A stretch of DNA of 64,000 nt from Bradyrhizobium genosp. SA-3 (GCF_004212635.1 NZ_PSRT01000005.1:45758-109757), one strand, 5' to 3'; positions 51,494 to 60,860 are shown, counted from the first letter of the stretch. The notes: generated by a model not told the origin, from the letters alone. Numbers and translations: made by a program.

Positions 51494-51718
51494 ATGGGTA
51501 TAGTAATGATTAAGTGCCCGGAAACGGGGAGTGCCATTTCGACGGGGATCGAGACCGATCGCGAAAGATTCCGGTGCAGCGCAGTATTCTTCTCGCGCAC
51601 CTATTGCCGGATCTGCGCGGCCACACACGAGTGGTTCGCGAGGGAGGCCTGGGTCTACGAGCCTGCCTTGGATAGTCGGTTACCGGTCGGCTGGCAGGCT
51701 CGCGCCGGAGCGGCGTGA
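51494..51718 (+). CDS. small zinc-ribbon-like protein
   Basis: A 74-residue protein reading MGIVMIKCPETGSAISTGIE, FRCSAVFFSRTYCRICAATH and EWFAREAWVYEP. The CP-x-TG, C-x2-C and following His suggest a small metal-binding fold; proteins of this kind are common and uncharacterised in Rhizobiales. ATG 51494 follows AGGAAA at good spacing; the longer frame upstream overlaps the phasin and is not supported. Its last 64 nt overlap the 3' end of the convergent Crp/Fnr gene. Confidence 0.75.
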   Translation: MGIVMIKCPETGSAISTGIETDRERFRCSAVFFSRTYCRICAATHEWFAREAWVYEPALDSRLPVGWQARAGAA

Positions 51719-52440
51719 AGAACCTCGGCTGCGCCCTGCGAAACGATCCGATCGATCCTGCGGCTCATCACCTTGTAGCACTCGCATGCCACGGCTTCGA
51801 GCCGCGGCCGATCGATCTCGAGCTGACCGCGCCGGTTCGATTTCAGCGCTCTTGACGCGCGCAACGCGCTCACGACGTGCGTGACGGTGGTGCGGCGGAC
51901 TCCCAGTAACTCCGACATGGTCTCTTGCGTCAAAGGGAGGAGATTGCCGCCATCTGCCCGGTCGTGAATGTGAAGCAGCCAGCGCGCCATCCGGGCCTCG
52001 ACGGAGTGCAGGGCATTGCAAGCCGCGACGTGCTGGAATTGCGTCAACAGCGATCTCGTGAAAATCTGCACCATGGATGTGATCGCAGGGCTGCGACGCA
52101 GAGCCGGCATAAATTGCGCCGCCGGAATCTGCAGCGCTGTCCCTGGGACGCGGACGACCGCCGTCACGGGTGAGCGGGATGCGCCAAGCGCCGACGTCAG
52201 ACCGACAGCACCCTCATGGCCGATCACCCCCGTGGCGGCCGTCTGCCCGTTCGGTAAGCCCACGATAAAGGCGATCGCGCCACCGCAGGGGAAGAGAAGG
52301 TGTTCGATCCGATCGCCTGATCGGACCAGTACGGCGTCGCGCTCAAGCGCGACTTTCCGCAAATGAGGTGCAAGCAAAGCAAAATCCGCCGGCGGCAACG
52401 CTGCTAACAATCGGTTACCAACTCTAGTCGCGTGGTCCAT
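51655..52440 (-). CDS. Crp/Fnr family transcriptional regulator
   Basis: A 261-residue regulator. The cyclic-nucleotide-binding fold occupies about 15-135 (LLAALPPADFALLAPHLRKV, GDRIEHLLFPCGGAIAFIV, TGVIGHEGAVGL). The winged helix is at about 160-230 (EARMARWLLHIHDRA, PLTQETMSELLGVRRTTVTH with the recognition helix). It has no Fnr-type cysteine cluster. Similar proteins are CRP-like stress or nutrient regulators in Bradyrhizobium. The ATG at 52440 starts right before the first helix; the frame upstream to 52665 lacks conservation. Confidence 0.9.
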   Translation of the reverse strand: MDHATRVGNRLLAALPPADFALLAPHLRKVALERDAVLVRSGDRIEHLLFPCGGAIAFIVGLPNGQTAATGVIGHEGAVGLTSALGASRSPVTAVVRVPGTALQIPAAQFMPALRRSPAITSMVQIFTRSLLTQFQHVAACNALHSVEARMARWLLHIHDRADGGNLLPLTQETMSELLGVRRTTVTHVVSALRASRALKSNRRGQLEIDRPRLEAVACECYKVMSRRIDRIVSQGAAEVLHAAPARACQPTGNRLSKAGS

Positions 52441-53361
52441 CGCGGGATTCACCCCCGACGGATGCCCGGCGCTGGGACTCGTGCCGGTCGTGCCAAGCTG
52501 CTCTGCAGAGTGACAGCTCAACGGCAAGCCAACCGGCCACCTCAGATATGGTTCCATGAATGGATCGCGTGCGTGCGGGCGACCGGGGCCGGTTTTCCGA
52601 AGCCAGTTCTTGATGCCGTCAGTGAAGCGACGTGCGGACAACGAACGCGCCGTGAAAACCTTCAAGAGCCTAGCTCATCTTGCCTCGCCATTTGCAGTCT
52701 CAGCTTCCACGAAGGCGTGCACGTCGCAGTGCCTACCAATCGCCGCGCGATTTTGTTCCGGTGTATGCCACGTGTCGTCGCGCTCTGGGGATCGACGGTT
52801 AGAACTGCCGCCGTGCGCTCATGATCACGGATGACAGCTGCTTCACCGAATACGCGCGTAAAATGGCGGCACCCAGACCTTTGGCGGTACGAAGACTTGA
52901 ATCGTGGCCCGGCGGGGCGATTGAAAGAACGCCCTCCGAAGGGCAGCACGGCACCTCATAAAGTTCAATATTAGAATTAACGAATTGGCTGGAGGCGGCA
53001 TCGCGCGTGGTCGTTCCTCGGGCGGGTATACCAGCGTGTGAGTGCATCCAGCGCTTAGCAAGTAAGCATCTAGAAAGGCTAGCTCCATTCTTTCCAGCTG
53101 AATGTGTAACTTGCCCGCGCGCAGTGAGCGCGTCCCGTCGTCAGCTGGCGGCCGTCTAAAGTGCTTGACTAGTTCTAAAATAGAACTGTAACCTTTAGGG
53201 CAAGACGGCCGGTCTCAACGGCCGCAGGGATTTGCCGCGCGCTGGGCCAGTCCAGGCTTGCACAGCAAGACGCTCGTTTCGTCTGGCGTGATGCGAGCAG
53301 CCGGTGAGGCGGCAAAACACAATGACGTACCTGTAAGGGTGCGCATCAGGGAGGACGAACA
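52441..53361. other. 0.9-kb intergenic region with a regulatory palindrome
   Basis: No convincing gene was found between the Crp/Fnr gene and the solute-binding protein. Overlapping short frames on both strands show no motif. The right part carries the GTTCT-N5-AGAAC operator at 53171-53187 and a GGGAGGA ribosome site before 53362. Confidence 0.5.
53171..53187. promoter_or_regulatory. inverted-repeat operator, site 1
   Basis: A perfect palindrome, AGTTCTA-AAA-TAGAACT, 174 bp upstream of the solute-binding protein gene. The same GTTCT-N5-AGAAC core recurs at three other promoters of this catabolic cluster. The HxlR-type regulator at 56605 is the probable ligand. Confidence 0.75.
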
Positions 53362-54561
53362 ATGTTGATGAAGTGGAAGGTCGTTGCGGCTCTGGCTTTG
53401 ATTTTGAGCGGTCCAGCCTTCGCAGCCGATGAGCCGGGAGTTACCGCGACCGAGATCAAGATTGGCGGGGTGTTTCCGTTCAGCGGACCTGCGTCATCGA
53501 TCGGTCTCGTGGGCAAGGGCCTTATCGCCTACATTCAATCGGTGAATGACCGCGGCGGCATCAACGGCCGCAAGATCAACTACATCGCCTATGACGACGC
53601 CTACAGCCCTCCGAAAGCGGTGGAGCACGTCCGCAAGCTGGTCGAGAGCGATGAAGTGGCGTTCATGTTCGGCCAGCTCGGCACGCCCGGTCTTTCGGCC
53701 ACGGCAAAATATCTGAGGGCGAAAGCGGTGCCCAGCATCGCAATCATCAGCGGCTCGTCCAAGTTCACCGACGTCGGCAGTCATCCGCTGACCACGACAG
53801 GCCTTGTCAGCTACGACACCGAAGGAAAAATCTACGCCAAATATCTGACCAGGACGCTGCCGAACGCCAAATACGCGATCCTCCATCAGAACGACGATCT
53901 CGGCAAAGATTACGTCAATGCCTTCAAGGGCTTTCTCGGCAAGGATTACGACCGGAAGGTCGTCAGCGCGTCCTATGAGGTCACGGAGCCGACCGTCGAT
54001 TCGCAGATCACAACCCTGAAAAGCTCCGGTGCCGACGCCCTGATGATCGCGGGAACGCCGAAATTCGCAGCGCAGGCGATCCGGCAAGCTTCTGTGATCG
54101 GCTGGAAAGCGACCGTCATCATCAACTTTCCGTCCGGTTCGGTCGGAGGCACGCTCGCGCCGGCTGGCCTCGACAAATCGGTCGGCGTGATCGTCGGGAC
54201 GATCAACAAGGACGTCGTGGATCCCACATGGAAAGACGATCCCGCCATGCAGGCCTATCGGGCGTTTCTCGACAAGTACCTGGCCGGCGTCGATATCACC
54301 AACGGCAGCTATCTGACCGGCTATCAGCAAGGCATCCTGCTCGAGCAGATCCTGAAGCAATGCGGCAATGACCTGTCCCGCAAGAACATTCTGGCGCAGG
54401 CCAAGAACCTCAGGGATTTCGTCGTCCCGACCGCGCTGCCCGGGATCAAGGTAAACACCAGCGAATCCGAGAACATGATCTGGACGCAGATGCGTTTGCA
54501 ACGATGGACCGGATCGACCTGGGAAGCCTTCGGCGAGGTGTTGGATGCCAGGTCCGAATGA
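53362..54561 (+). CDS. branched-chain amino acid-type ABC substrate-binding protein
   Basis: A 399-residue periplasmic binding protein of the LivK/Leu-Ile-Val family. The Sec signal peptide is KVVAALALILSGPAFAAD with cleavage after AFA. The mature start is VTATEIKIGGVFPFSGPASS, followed by NDRGGINGRKINYIAYDDAY and FMFGQLGTPGLSATAKYL, the usual type I periplasmic fold. ATG 53362 has a GGGAGGA site. No permease or ATPase genes are nearby, so it must borrow a transporter. Such binding proteins linked to CoA ligases usually take up aromatic or fatty acids rather than amino acids. Confidence 0.92.
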   Translation: MLMKWKVVAALALILSGPAFAADEPGVTATEIKIGGVFPFSGPASSIGLVGKGLIAYIQSVNDRGGINGRKINYIAYDDAYSPPKAVEHVRKLVESDEVAFMFGQLGTPGLSATAKYLRAKAVPSIAIISGSSKFTDVGSHPLTTTGLVSYDTEGKIYAKYLTRTLPNAKYAILHQNDDLGKDYVNAFKGFLGKDYDRKVVSASYEVTEPTVDSQITTLKSSGADALMIAGTPKFAAQAIRQASVIGWKATVIINFPSGSVGGTLAPAGLDKSVGVIVGTINKDVVDPTWKDDPAMQAYRAFLDKYLAGVDITNGSYLTGYQQGILLEQILKQCGNDLSRKNILAQAKNLRDFVVPTALPGIKVNTSESENMIWTQMRLQRWTGSTWEAFGEVLDARSE

Positions 54562-54694
54562 TTTCGCAGCAGCCAGAGTGACGGACGCCGCATCAGTTGC
54601 GTCCGAGCTTGCTCTGCGCCGGCAGGCCGCCGCTGGGCATTACGGGGCTGCATCGCATGCGGTCGCCCTTTCAGCAATTCGGGAGATCATTTCG

Positions 54695-56497
54695 ATGTCG
54701 ACGACGGCACTGACGTTTGCACCCCGCGAGGTTTCCATCGAGCGTCGAATCGACGGCACGCTTGTCTTGAGCTCGCCACTTGAATGGACACCGTGCGACT
54801 GGCGCATCACTGATTTTCTGCCGCGCTGGGCCAATGCCGTTCCGGATCGGGTTTTCCTTGCGCAACGCAATGCGAAGGGAGGGTGGGACGAGATCACCTA
54901 TAGTGAGGCATGGTCGCAGGTTCAGGCGGTCGGCCAGAGCCTGATCGATATGGGCGCTAAGCCTGCCGACAAGCTTGCGGTCCTTTCCGGAAACTCCATC
55001 GAGAACGCGGTGATCTCGTTTGCGGCGATGTCGATCGGGGTCATTCTGGCGCCGATCTCGCCGAACTACACGCTGATGCCGGGGGGCCTCGCACGTCTCA
55101 AGGACGTCGCGGAAGTGCTGCGCCCGAGCTTCGTGTTCGTTCAAAGCGGACGCGACTTTTCCGCCGGCCGCGCCATTCCCGAATTGGCCGCCGCGACCTG
55201 GATCAGCGTCGATGGTGCGCCGGACACAGTGCCTTTTCAGGCTCTGACGGCTCGAACCGGGAACGAAGGATTCGAGCGCGCATCGCGTGTGGTGCCTTGC
55301 GAGGCCGTTGCAAAGATTCTCTTCACGTCCGGTTCGACCGGCTTCCCCAAAGGGGTGCTCAACACCCATCGCATGATGGCAAGCTCCCTGCAAATGGGCA
55401 GCCTGCTCGTGTCACCTCCGGCCGTGCCGGTGCAGGTTGAATGGCTGCCCTGGCACCATACGATGGGCAGCAATGTCATCCTTCATGGCATCCTGAAAAA
55501 TGGCGGGACGCTCTATATCGATGATGGCCGGCCGCTGCCGCAGCTCTTTCACAAGACGGTCGCCAATCTCAGGGAGATTTCACCAACCGCAATGTTCAAC
55601 GTGCCTGCCGGCTATAACCTCTTGTGTGATGCGATCGAGAACGACCTCGACCTTGGCGCCAGCGTGTTCAAGCGGATGGACCGATTGAGTTATGCTGGCG
55701 CCGCAATTTCACAGGGGACCCTGGAAAAACTCTATCGATTGACATTCGCGGTCACCGGCCGACGAATTCCTGTCATGTCGGGCTATGGCACGACCGAGAC
55801 GGCACCGACAATCAGCTCGACGCATTGGGCAACGGACCAGCCCGGAGAGATCGGTCTTCCCGCGCCGGGGCTGCAGCTCAAGCTCATCCCGGTCTCCGAT
55901 ACCTACGAGGCCAGGGTCAAGGGTCCTAACGTCACGCCCGGCTATCTCGAAAGGCCGGATTTGACAGAAAGGGCCTTCGATGAGGAAGGATTCTACCGCA
56001 TCGGCGACACTGTCTCGTTTCTGGATCCACAGAAGCCGGAGCTTGGGCTGCGCTTTACGGGAAGAATTTCCGAGAACTTCAAGCTTGCGAATGGCACCTG
56101 GGTCTCGATCGGAAACATGCGCGCGGCAATCCTGGCCGCGACGCGCGGCGTCTTGCTGGACATCGTCGTTGCGGGCGAAAATCGCGAGGCGTGCGCGCTG
56201 CTCTGCTGGTTGAATCCGACCGAGGCGGCGCGAGTTTCGAAGAGCCTGGCCGCAGATCCGACCTGCGATCCCTTCGTGATTCAATTTCTAAGGGATCGTT
56301 TTCAGGAATATAACGAGACCGTCGGAAGCAGCGAAAGAGTCTGTTCCTTCTCTCTGCTGAAGGATCCTCCATCAATGGCTGCGGGAGAGATCACGGACAA
56401 GGCCTACGTCAACCAACGCGCCGTGCTGAAGGTTCGCTCCGAACAGGTTGAACGTCTCTACTCCAACGAACCGGGCCGCGATGTGGTCCGAGTGTAA
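54695..56497 (+). CDS. feruloyl-CoA synthase-like AMP-dependent CoA ligase
   Basis: A 600-residue adenylate-forming enzyme that would activate a carboxylic acid to its CoA thioester. The AMP-binding motif is ILFTSGSTGFPKGVLNTHRM, then the GYGTTETAPTISS motif, and LRFTGRISENFKLANGTWVS with the hinge region. The N-terminus VSIERRIDGTLVLSSPLEW and the motif order resemble feruloyl-CoA synthases rather than FadD. The ATG at 54695 has a GGGAG box; the frame upstream overlaps the previous gene. It likely starts degradation of an aromatic or cyclic acid, but the true substrate is unknown. Confidence 0.88.
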   Translation: MSTTALTFAPREVSIERRIDGTLVLSSPLEWTPCDWRITDFLPRWANAVPDRVFLAQRNAKGGWDEITYSEAWSQVQAVGQSLIDMGAKPADKLAVLSGNSIENAVISFAAMSIGVILAPISPNYTLMPGGLARLKDVAEVLRPSFVFVQSGRDFSAGRAIPELAAATWISVDGAPDTVPFQALTARTGNEGFERASRVVPCEAVAKILFTSGSTGFPKGVLNTHRMMASSLQMGSLLVSPPAVPVQVEWLPWHHTMGSNVILHGILKNGGTLYIDDGRPLPQLFHKTVANLREISPTAMFNVPAGYNLLCDAIENDLDLGASVFKRMDRLSYAGAAISQGTLEKLYRLTFAVTGRRIPVMSGYGTTETAPTISSTHWATDQPGEIGLPAPGLQLKLIPVSDTYEARVKGPNVTPGYLERPDLTERAFDEEGFYRIGDTVSFLDPQKPELGLRFTGRISENFKLANGTWVSIGNMRAAILAATRGVLLDIVVAGENREACALLCWLNPTEAARVSKSLAADPTCDPFVIQFLRDRFQEYNETVGSSERVCSFSLLKDPPSMAAGEITDKAYVNQRAVLKVRSEQVERLYSNEPGRDVVRV

Positions 56498-56604
56498 GGG
56501 CGAGTCGAGCGACATCGCGTTTCGGCCTGGCGGCGCCCGCATGCGCTCCCTTGCGTTGCTATCCGATGCGCGGACGCTCGAGCAGCATTCCCTGGGCGGC
56601 CATC

Positions 56605-57117
56605 TCAAGCGGCGCGTGAGCGCGCCTTTGTCTTCCGGACCTCCGGCGCCGCCGTCGCGGGGGTGCCGAGGGCACCTGGTCCAGGGTGAGTATGAACCTC
56701 CTTGGCTGACAGCGGCTCGCCGCATTCAGAGCACACCATGACCGGATCGAAGTCCTTTCCGCACTTGCGGTGCTGGTGCAGCAACGGTCGGCCGCGCTCG
56801 TCGACCATGTGGGTATCGCCCCAATGCACGATCGCCATCATGATCGGATAGAGGTCGAGCCCCTTCTGGGTCAGGATATATTCGTGGCGCTTGGGGGATT
56901 CCTGGTAGGGAATGCGGCGCAGGATGCCCTGCCGAACCAGCTTTTTCAGCCGTTCGGCGAGCAAGTGTCGTGTGATTCCGAGCGCCGACTGAAATCCCTC
57001 GAAGCGGCGCGTGCGCAGGAAGCATTCGCGCAGGATCAGAAGAGTCCAGCGATCGCCGATCACGCCGATGGTTCGGGCCATCGAACACGGCTCTTCCTCG
57101 AGTTCTTTCCACTTCAT
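56605..57117 (-). CDS. HxlR family transcriptional regulator
   Basis: A 170-residue winged-helix regulator. The HxlR domain (about 10-105) shows CSMARTIGVIGDRWTLLILR, RRFEGFQSALGITRHLLAERL, KKLVRQGILRRIPYQ and SPKRHEYILTQKGLDLYP. The C-terminal extension has CGKDFDPVMVCSECGEPL, a Cys-x2-Cys plus another Cys that could bind metal or sense oxidants. It lies in the middle of the catabolic cluster, divergent from the isomerase gene. It is the natural candidate to bind the four GTTCT-N5-AGAAC sites. Confidence 0.92.
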   Translation of the reverse strand: MKWKELEEEPCSMARTIGVIGDRWTLLILRECFLRTRRFEGFQSALGITRHLLAERLKKLVRQGILRRIPYQESPKRHEYILTQKGLDLYPIMMAIVHWGDTHMVDERGRPLLHQHRKCGKDFDPVMVCSECGEPLSAKEVHTHPGPGALGTPATAAPEVRKTKARSRAA

Positions 57118-57259
57118 TCACCCACTCCAATCGTCCCCGCAAATGGGCCGTCTCGAATCGTCACGGAGGCCGGCACGGGCTCTTGCATTCTAGATAGGTA
57201 CTAGATTCCAAACAATACCCCTCCCGGTAGGCTAAATCAGCAGATTACAGGCTCATTTG

Positions 57260-57280
57260 ACAGTTCTATTTAAGAACTGT
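57260..57280. promoter_or_regulatory. inverted-repeat operator, site 2
   Basis: Perfect 8-bp arms, ACAGTTCT and AGAACTGT, with a 5-nt ATTTA spacer, 69 bp upstream of the isomerase gene and about 140 bp from the divergent HxlR gene. A weaker palindrome (TCTAG-N7-CTAGA, 57189-57205) lies closer to the HxlR start and could be an autoregulatory site. Confidence 0.75.
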
Positions 57281-57349
57281 ATGGTTGCCGAAAGTCGCGC
57301 TGGCATCGGATCGCCAGTGACCGCATTTGCTCTCCCGGAGAAGGCCGAG

Positions 57350-57982
57350 ATGACCCTGAAGGTTGAATTCCAGTTCGATTTCGGTAGCCCGAACGCCTAC
57401 CTGGCGGAAGTGGCCATTCCTGGCATTGAGCAGCGCACCGGTGTGAAATTCGCGTATGTCCCGGTTCTACTCGGCGGCATCTACAAGGCGACCGGCAACA
57501 TGTCGCCGTTCGATTCGCTTCGCGGCATCAAGAACAAGCCGGAATATCAGGCGCTGGAGACTCAGCGGTTTATCCGACGTCACAACATCACGAAGTTTCG
57601 CCAGAATCCCTTCTTTCCCGTCAACACGCTGATGCTGATGCGAGGTGCTGTCGCCGCCCAGTTCGAGGGCATGTTCGAGCCCTATTTCCGCGCCGCCTAT
57701 CATCATATGTGGGAAGAGCCGAAGAAAATGGACGACCTCGAAATCTTCTGTCGCGCGTTTGTCTCCTCGGGTATCGATGTCGATCGGCTGTTGGAGCGTG
57801 CGCAGCAGGATGACGTCAAGAAAAGGCTGATTGATCTGACCAACGACGCCGTCAGCCGGGGAGCATTCGGCTCTCCGACGTTTTTCGTCGGAAAGGAAAT
57901 GTTCTTCGGCAAAGACCAGATCCGCGACGTCGAGGAATCGATCGTCGAGCAGACCAAGCAACCTGTTCCCAAGACGGCCTGA
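57350..57982 (+). CDS. DsbA-family / 2-hydroxychromene-2-carboxylate isomerase-like protein
   Basis: A 210-residue thioredoxin-fold protein of the kappa-GST/HCCA isomerase family. The active-site region is EFQFDFGSPNAYLAEVAIP with the catalytic Ser in GSPNAY. Then come FAYVPVLLGGIYKATGN, a helical insert, and the C-terminal RGAFGSPTFFVGKEMFFGKDQI. ATG 57350 follows GGAGAAGG; the operator at 57260 lies just upstream, which excludes the longer frame starting at 57257. Family members catalyse glutathione-dependent isomerisation of ring-cleavage products of polycyclic aromatics. A GST gene in the same cluster fits a glutathione-using route. Confidence 0.88.
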   Translation: MTLKVEFQFDFGSPNAYLAEVAIPGIEQRTGVKFAYVPVLLGGIYKATGNMSPFDSLRGIKNKPEYQALETQRFIRRHNITKFRQNPFFPVNTLMLMRGAVAAQFEGMFEPYFRAAYHHMWEEPKKMDDLEIFCRAFVSSGIDVDRLLERAQQDDVKKRLIDLTNDAVSRGAFGSPTFFVGKEMFFGKDQIRDVEESIVEQTKQPVPKTA

Positions 57983-58057
57983 GGGCACCGACTGTCCGGG
58001 CTGAGTGGCAAAGCCAATCTCGGACTCAACGCAAACGTAAATTCAGGGAGAATGCCC

Positions 58058-59257
58058 ATGCCCGGCCCACTTCACGGCGTTCGAGTGCTCGATTTGACCG
58101 GCGTGGTGTCGGGTCCGTTCGCGACCATGTTTCTGGCGGATCAGGGCGCCGACGTGCTGAAGATCGAGCCGATCGGCGGCGACATTACCCGCCGCAGCCG
58201 CGCCACCATCGACAAGGAGGGCGAGTTCTCCGCGCTATTCATCTCTTCAAACCGCGGCAAGCGCTCGCTGTCGATCGACGTCAAGAGTATGTCGGGGCGC
58301 GAGGTGCTCACCCGGCTGGTTGCGCAGGCCGATGTCCTGGTGCAGAATTTTCGGCCAGGCACCATGGAACGTCTCGGTCTCGGCGTCGAGGAATTGCGCC
58401 AGCGCCATCCGCGCCTGATCTACGTCTCCATCAGCGGGGTCGGCGATACCGGCCCGTATGTAAAGAAGCGCGTCTATGATCCGATCGTTCAGGGATTGTC
58501 GGGCTTCGCCGATATCCAGTCGCAGCCGGTCACGAACCGGCCACAGATGATCCGCACCATCGTATGTGACAAGACCACCGCGGTGTTCACCGCTCAGGCG
58601 GTGGCGGCGGCGCTCTATGCGCGTGAGAAGACCGGGCAGGGCGACCACATCCAGGTGGCGATGCTGGATGCGATGATCTCCTATCTCTGGCCGGAAGGCA
58701 TGATGCAGTACACGGTGGTCGGCGCCGAGGCGGCCACTGTCGATCCGAATGATCGGCCGGACCTGGTGTTCAAGACCAGCGACGGCTATATCACCGCCGG
58801 CACCATCTCCGACTCCGAATGGCAGGGCTTTTGCCGCGCTTCCGGCGATCCCGAGCTTGCCAATGATCTCCGGTTCGCGACCCCGGCGGCGCGCTCGGTC
58901 AATGCCACCGCGCGGATCAACAAGATGGCGGAATACATCAGCCAGGATACGACAGCCGAGTGGCTGGAGCGTCTCGATGCCGCGGACGTGCCCTGCGCAC
59001 CAATCCTGCGCCGGAGTGAGATCATTCACAATGAACAGGTGGTGGCGCGCGGCATCATCGCCGAATTCGATCAGCCGAAGGTCGGCCGTGTCCGGCAGCC
59101 GAAGCCGGCAGCCCGCTTCGAGATCAACCAGGCCGCGATCGGCGGGCCGGCCCCCCGGGTCGGCGAGCATTCGCGCGAGGTGCTGCGCGATCTCGGATAC
59201 GACGACGGCGCCATCGACAAAATGATCGCCGAGCGCGCCTTGCGCGTGGCCGTGTAG
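58058..59257 (+). CDS. class III CoA transferase (CaiB/BaiF family)
   Basis: A 399-residue family III CoA transferase, moving CoA between an acyl-CoA donor and a carboxylic acid. Motifs are LHGVRVLDLTGVVSGPFATM, FLADQGADVLKIEPIGGD, SSNRGKRSLSIDVKS, ADVLVQNFRPGTMERLGLG, GLSGFADIQSQPVTNRPQM and DHIQVAMLDAMISYLWPEG. The ATG at 58058 has AGGGAG at 8 nt, better spaced than the ATG at 58052. It lies 75 bp after the isomerase gene in the same direction, probably one operon. Confidence 0.92.
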   Translation: MPGPLHGVRVLDLTGVVSGPFATMFLADQGADVLKIEPIGGDITRRSRATIDKEGEFSALFISSNRGKRSLSIDVKSMSGREVLTRLVAQADVLVQNFRPGTMERLGLGVEELRQRHPRLIYVSISGVGDTGPYVKKRVYDPIVQGLSGFADIQSQPVTNRPQMIRTIVCDKTTAVFTAQAVAAALYAREKTGQGDHIQVAMLDAMISYLWPEGMMQYTVVGAEAATVDPNDRPDLVFKTSDGYITAGTISDSEWQGFCRASGDPELANDLRFATPAARSVNATARINKMAEYISQDTTAEWLERLDAADVPCAPILRRSEIIHNEQVVARGIIAEFDQPKVGRVRQPKPAARFEINQAAIGGPAPRVGEHSREVLRDLGYDDGAIDKMIAERALRVAV

Positions 59258-59286
59258 GCAGAAGCGTTAGCGCTGCCGGCGATCGC

Positions 59287-59964
59287 TTAGAGCTTTGCCG
59301 GCCCGACCGCAACAGCGGCCACAGGAACATTAGCCGCGACCGCTCGCTGATAGGCCTCCCGTCGCCGGATGCGTTCGAGGTAGGGCATCGCATTCTCGCA
59401 AATGCCGACGCCGTAAGCGATGGCCCAGTCGAGGCACGTCGTAAGCAGGATATCTGCGCTGCTGAAGCGCCCGCCCATGAGAAACGGCCGGCCGTCAGCC
59501 AAGGCGACTTCAACGTGGCGCAACTGGCCGCGAAAGTATTCCGCAGCTTGAGCGACGACTTCAGGTGCGACGCCATAGATGTGTCCCAGCGCATCGGCCC
59601 GGTGGCGGCGCATGACGTAAAGGCTCGTGGAATCGAGCTCGGCCACGACAAAGAAGCACCATTCGAGCCACGCGGCATAGTCGCGGCTGGACTCCGGAAT
59701 CAGCGAGCGTTCCGGCGTGGAATACATGCGCGACAGATAGGCAACGATCGCGGCGCTCTCGCCGATGCAGAAGTCGCCATCCTGCAAGAGTGGGATCTTC
59801 TGGCGGGGATTGAGCCTGGTGTATTCAGCGGTTTTGGTTTCGCCCGTCCGTGGTCCGATCGGCTTGACCTTATAGGATAGGCCAAGTTCGTGCATTGCCC
59901 AGTGTGCGCGAATGGTGCGGCTTGTGCCGGCGCCCCACAGCGTGAGATCGGGTGTCGCGTTCAT
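59287..59964 (-). CDS. glutathione S-transferase
   Basis: A 225-residue GST. The N-terminal thioredoxin fold has LWGAGTSRTIRAHWAMHELG with a likely catalytic Ser, the cis-Pro segment QKIPLLQDGDFCIGESAAIVAYLSR, and the C-terminal helical domain with FLMGGRFSSADILLTTCLDWA. The ATG at 59964 overlaps the SDR stop (TGATG), so the two genes are coupled. It probably serves glutathione-dependent conversion in the same pathway as the isomerase. Confidence 0.88.
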   Translation of the reverse strand: MNATPDLTLWGAGTSRTIRAHWAMHELGLSYKVKPIGPRTGETKTAEYTRLNPRQKIPLLQDGDFCIGESAAIVAYLSRMYSTPERSLIPESSRDYAAWLEWCFFVVAELDSTSLYVMRRHRADALGHIYGVAPEVVAQAAEYFRGQLRHVEVALADGRPFLMGGRFSSADILLTTCLDWAIAYGVGICENAMPYLERIRRREAYQRAVAANVPVAAVAVGPAKL

Positions 59965-60707
59965 CACCACTTCTCCCCCGATGGACGAAGATCGAGTTCA
60001 TGGGTCCAGCCGTCGCGGCTCTGCTGATGCGTGAACCAATAGGCTTCTGCGATAGAGGAGGTCTTCGTCAGGCTGTCCGGCGGGATCGCGCTTGCCTCGA
60101 TCCCCTTTGCCGCCTTCATGCGCTGGTGGATGGCTTCGCTGTCGACGCCGGCATCGATGATGAGATGGACGACATGGATATTCTTCGGCCCAAGCTCGCG
60201 CGCCATGGCCTGGGCCACCGCGCGAAGGCCGAATTTTGCCGATGAAAACGCTGCAAAGCCCTGGCCGCCGCGAAGGCTGGCGGTCGCCCCGGTAAAGAAG
60301 ATGGTACCGTGCCCGCGCGGCAGCATGACGCGCGCAGCTTCGCGGCCCACGAGGAATCCGGCGTAGCACGCCAGCTCCCAGGCCTTGAAGAAGAGCTTCT
60401 CCGTGGTGTCCACGAGCGGCTTGTTGACGTTCGATCCGGCATTGAAAAGGCAGACCTCGATCGGTCCGATATTGCTTTCGATGTCGGAAAAGAGCTTCTG
60501 CACTTCGGCTTCCTGCCGCGCATCGACACTGAAGGCGTGGATACGACAGCCGGCAGCCGTCAGCTCGTCCACGAGCCCTTGGGATTTGGTTGCGTCACGT
60601 CGACAGATACAGACCGTGTAGCCGCCTTTGGCAAAACGTCGGGCGACAGCGGCCCCGATCGCATCGCCCGCGCCCACCAGGATTGCCACGCCCGGACCTT
60701 CCATCAT
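59964..60707 (-). CDS. SDR family oxidoreductase lacking the catalytic tyrosine, paralogue 1
   Basis: A 247-residue short-chain dehydrogenase/reductase. The cofactor loop is ILVGAGDAIGAAVARRFAKGG, with ICRRD after strand 2 suggesting NADP preference and LFNAGSNVN in the NNAG position. The region that should read YxxxK is FAAFSSAKFGLRAVAQ, with Phe at the Tyr position while Lys is kept; the serine segment is FFTGATASLRGG. It ends DLRPSGEKW, nearly the same as its paralogue at 60990. A GGAGG site precedes the ATG, and an operator palindrome lies right upstream. The missing Tyr makes an isomerase, hydratase-like or non-redox role possible. Confidence 0.88.
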   Translation of the reverse strand: MMEGPGVAILVGAGDAIGAAVARRFAKGGYTVCICRRDATKSQGLVDELTAAGCRIHAFSVDARQEAEVQKLFSDIESNIGPIEVCLFNAGSNVNKPLVDTTEKLFFKAWELACYAGFLVGREAARVMLPRGHGTIFFTGATASLRGGQGFAAFSSAKFGLRAVAQAMARELGPKNIHVVHLIIDAGVDSEAIHQRMKAAKGIEASAIPPDSLTKTSSIAEAYWFTHQQSRDGWTHELDLRPSGEKW

Positions 60708-60721
60708 GATCGCTTTCCTCC

Positions 60722-60748
60722 CTATAAGTTCTTATTTAGTACTTATAG
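60722..60748. promoter_or_regulatory. inverted-repeat operator, site 3
   Basis: Arms of 11 bp (CTATAAGTTCT and AGTACTTATAG) with one mismatch flank a 5-nt TATTT spacer. The site lies 15 bp upstream of the SDR start on the minus strand, just beyond the ribosome site. It matches the GTTCT-N5-AGAAC core seen at three other promoters. Confidence 0.75.
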
Positions 60749-60860
60749 CTAGCCGTTCGCCGCAGCGTTGTAAACAGACGTTCTGCTAAGCTAGGCAAAG
60801 CGACAGCTACTCTGCCACTCTGGCGATAAGTTGCCAGATGGCCCATTTAGCAATTGACGA

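Noticed and set aside
52441..52830. Possible decayed transposase upstream of the Crp/Fnr gene
   Set aside because: Short frames on both strands suggested a relic, but I found no transposase motif, terminal inverted repeats or target duplication.
53494..54501. 335-codon minus-strand frame
   Set aside because: Antisense to the periplasmic binding protein; His/Asp/Arg-rich and without motifs.
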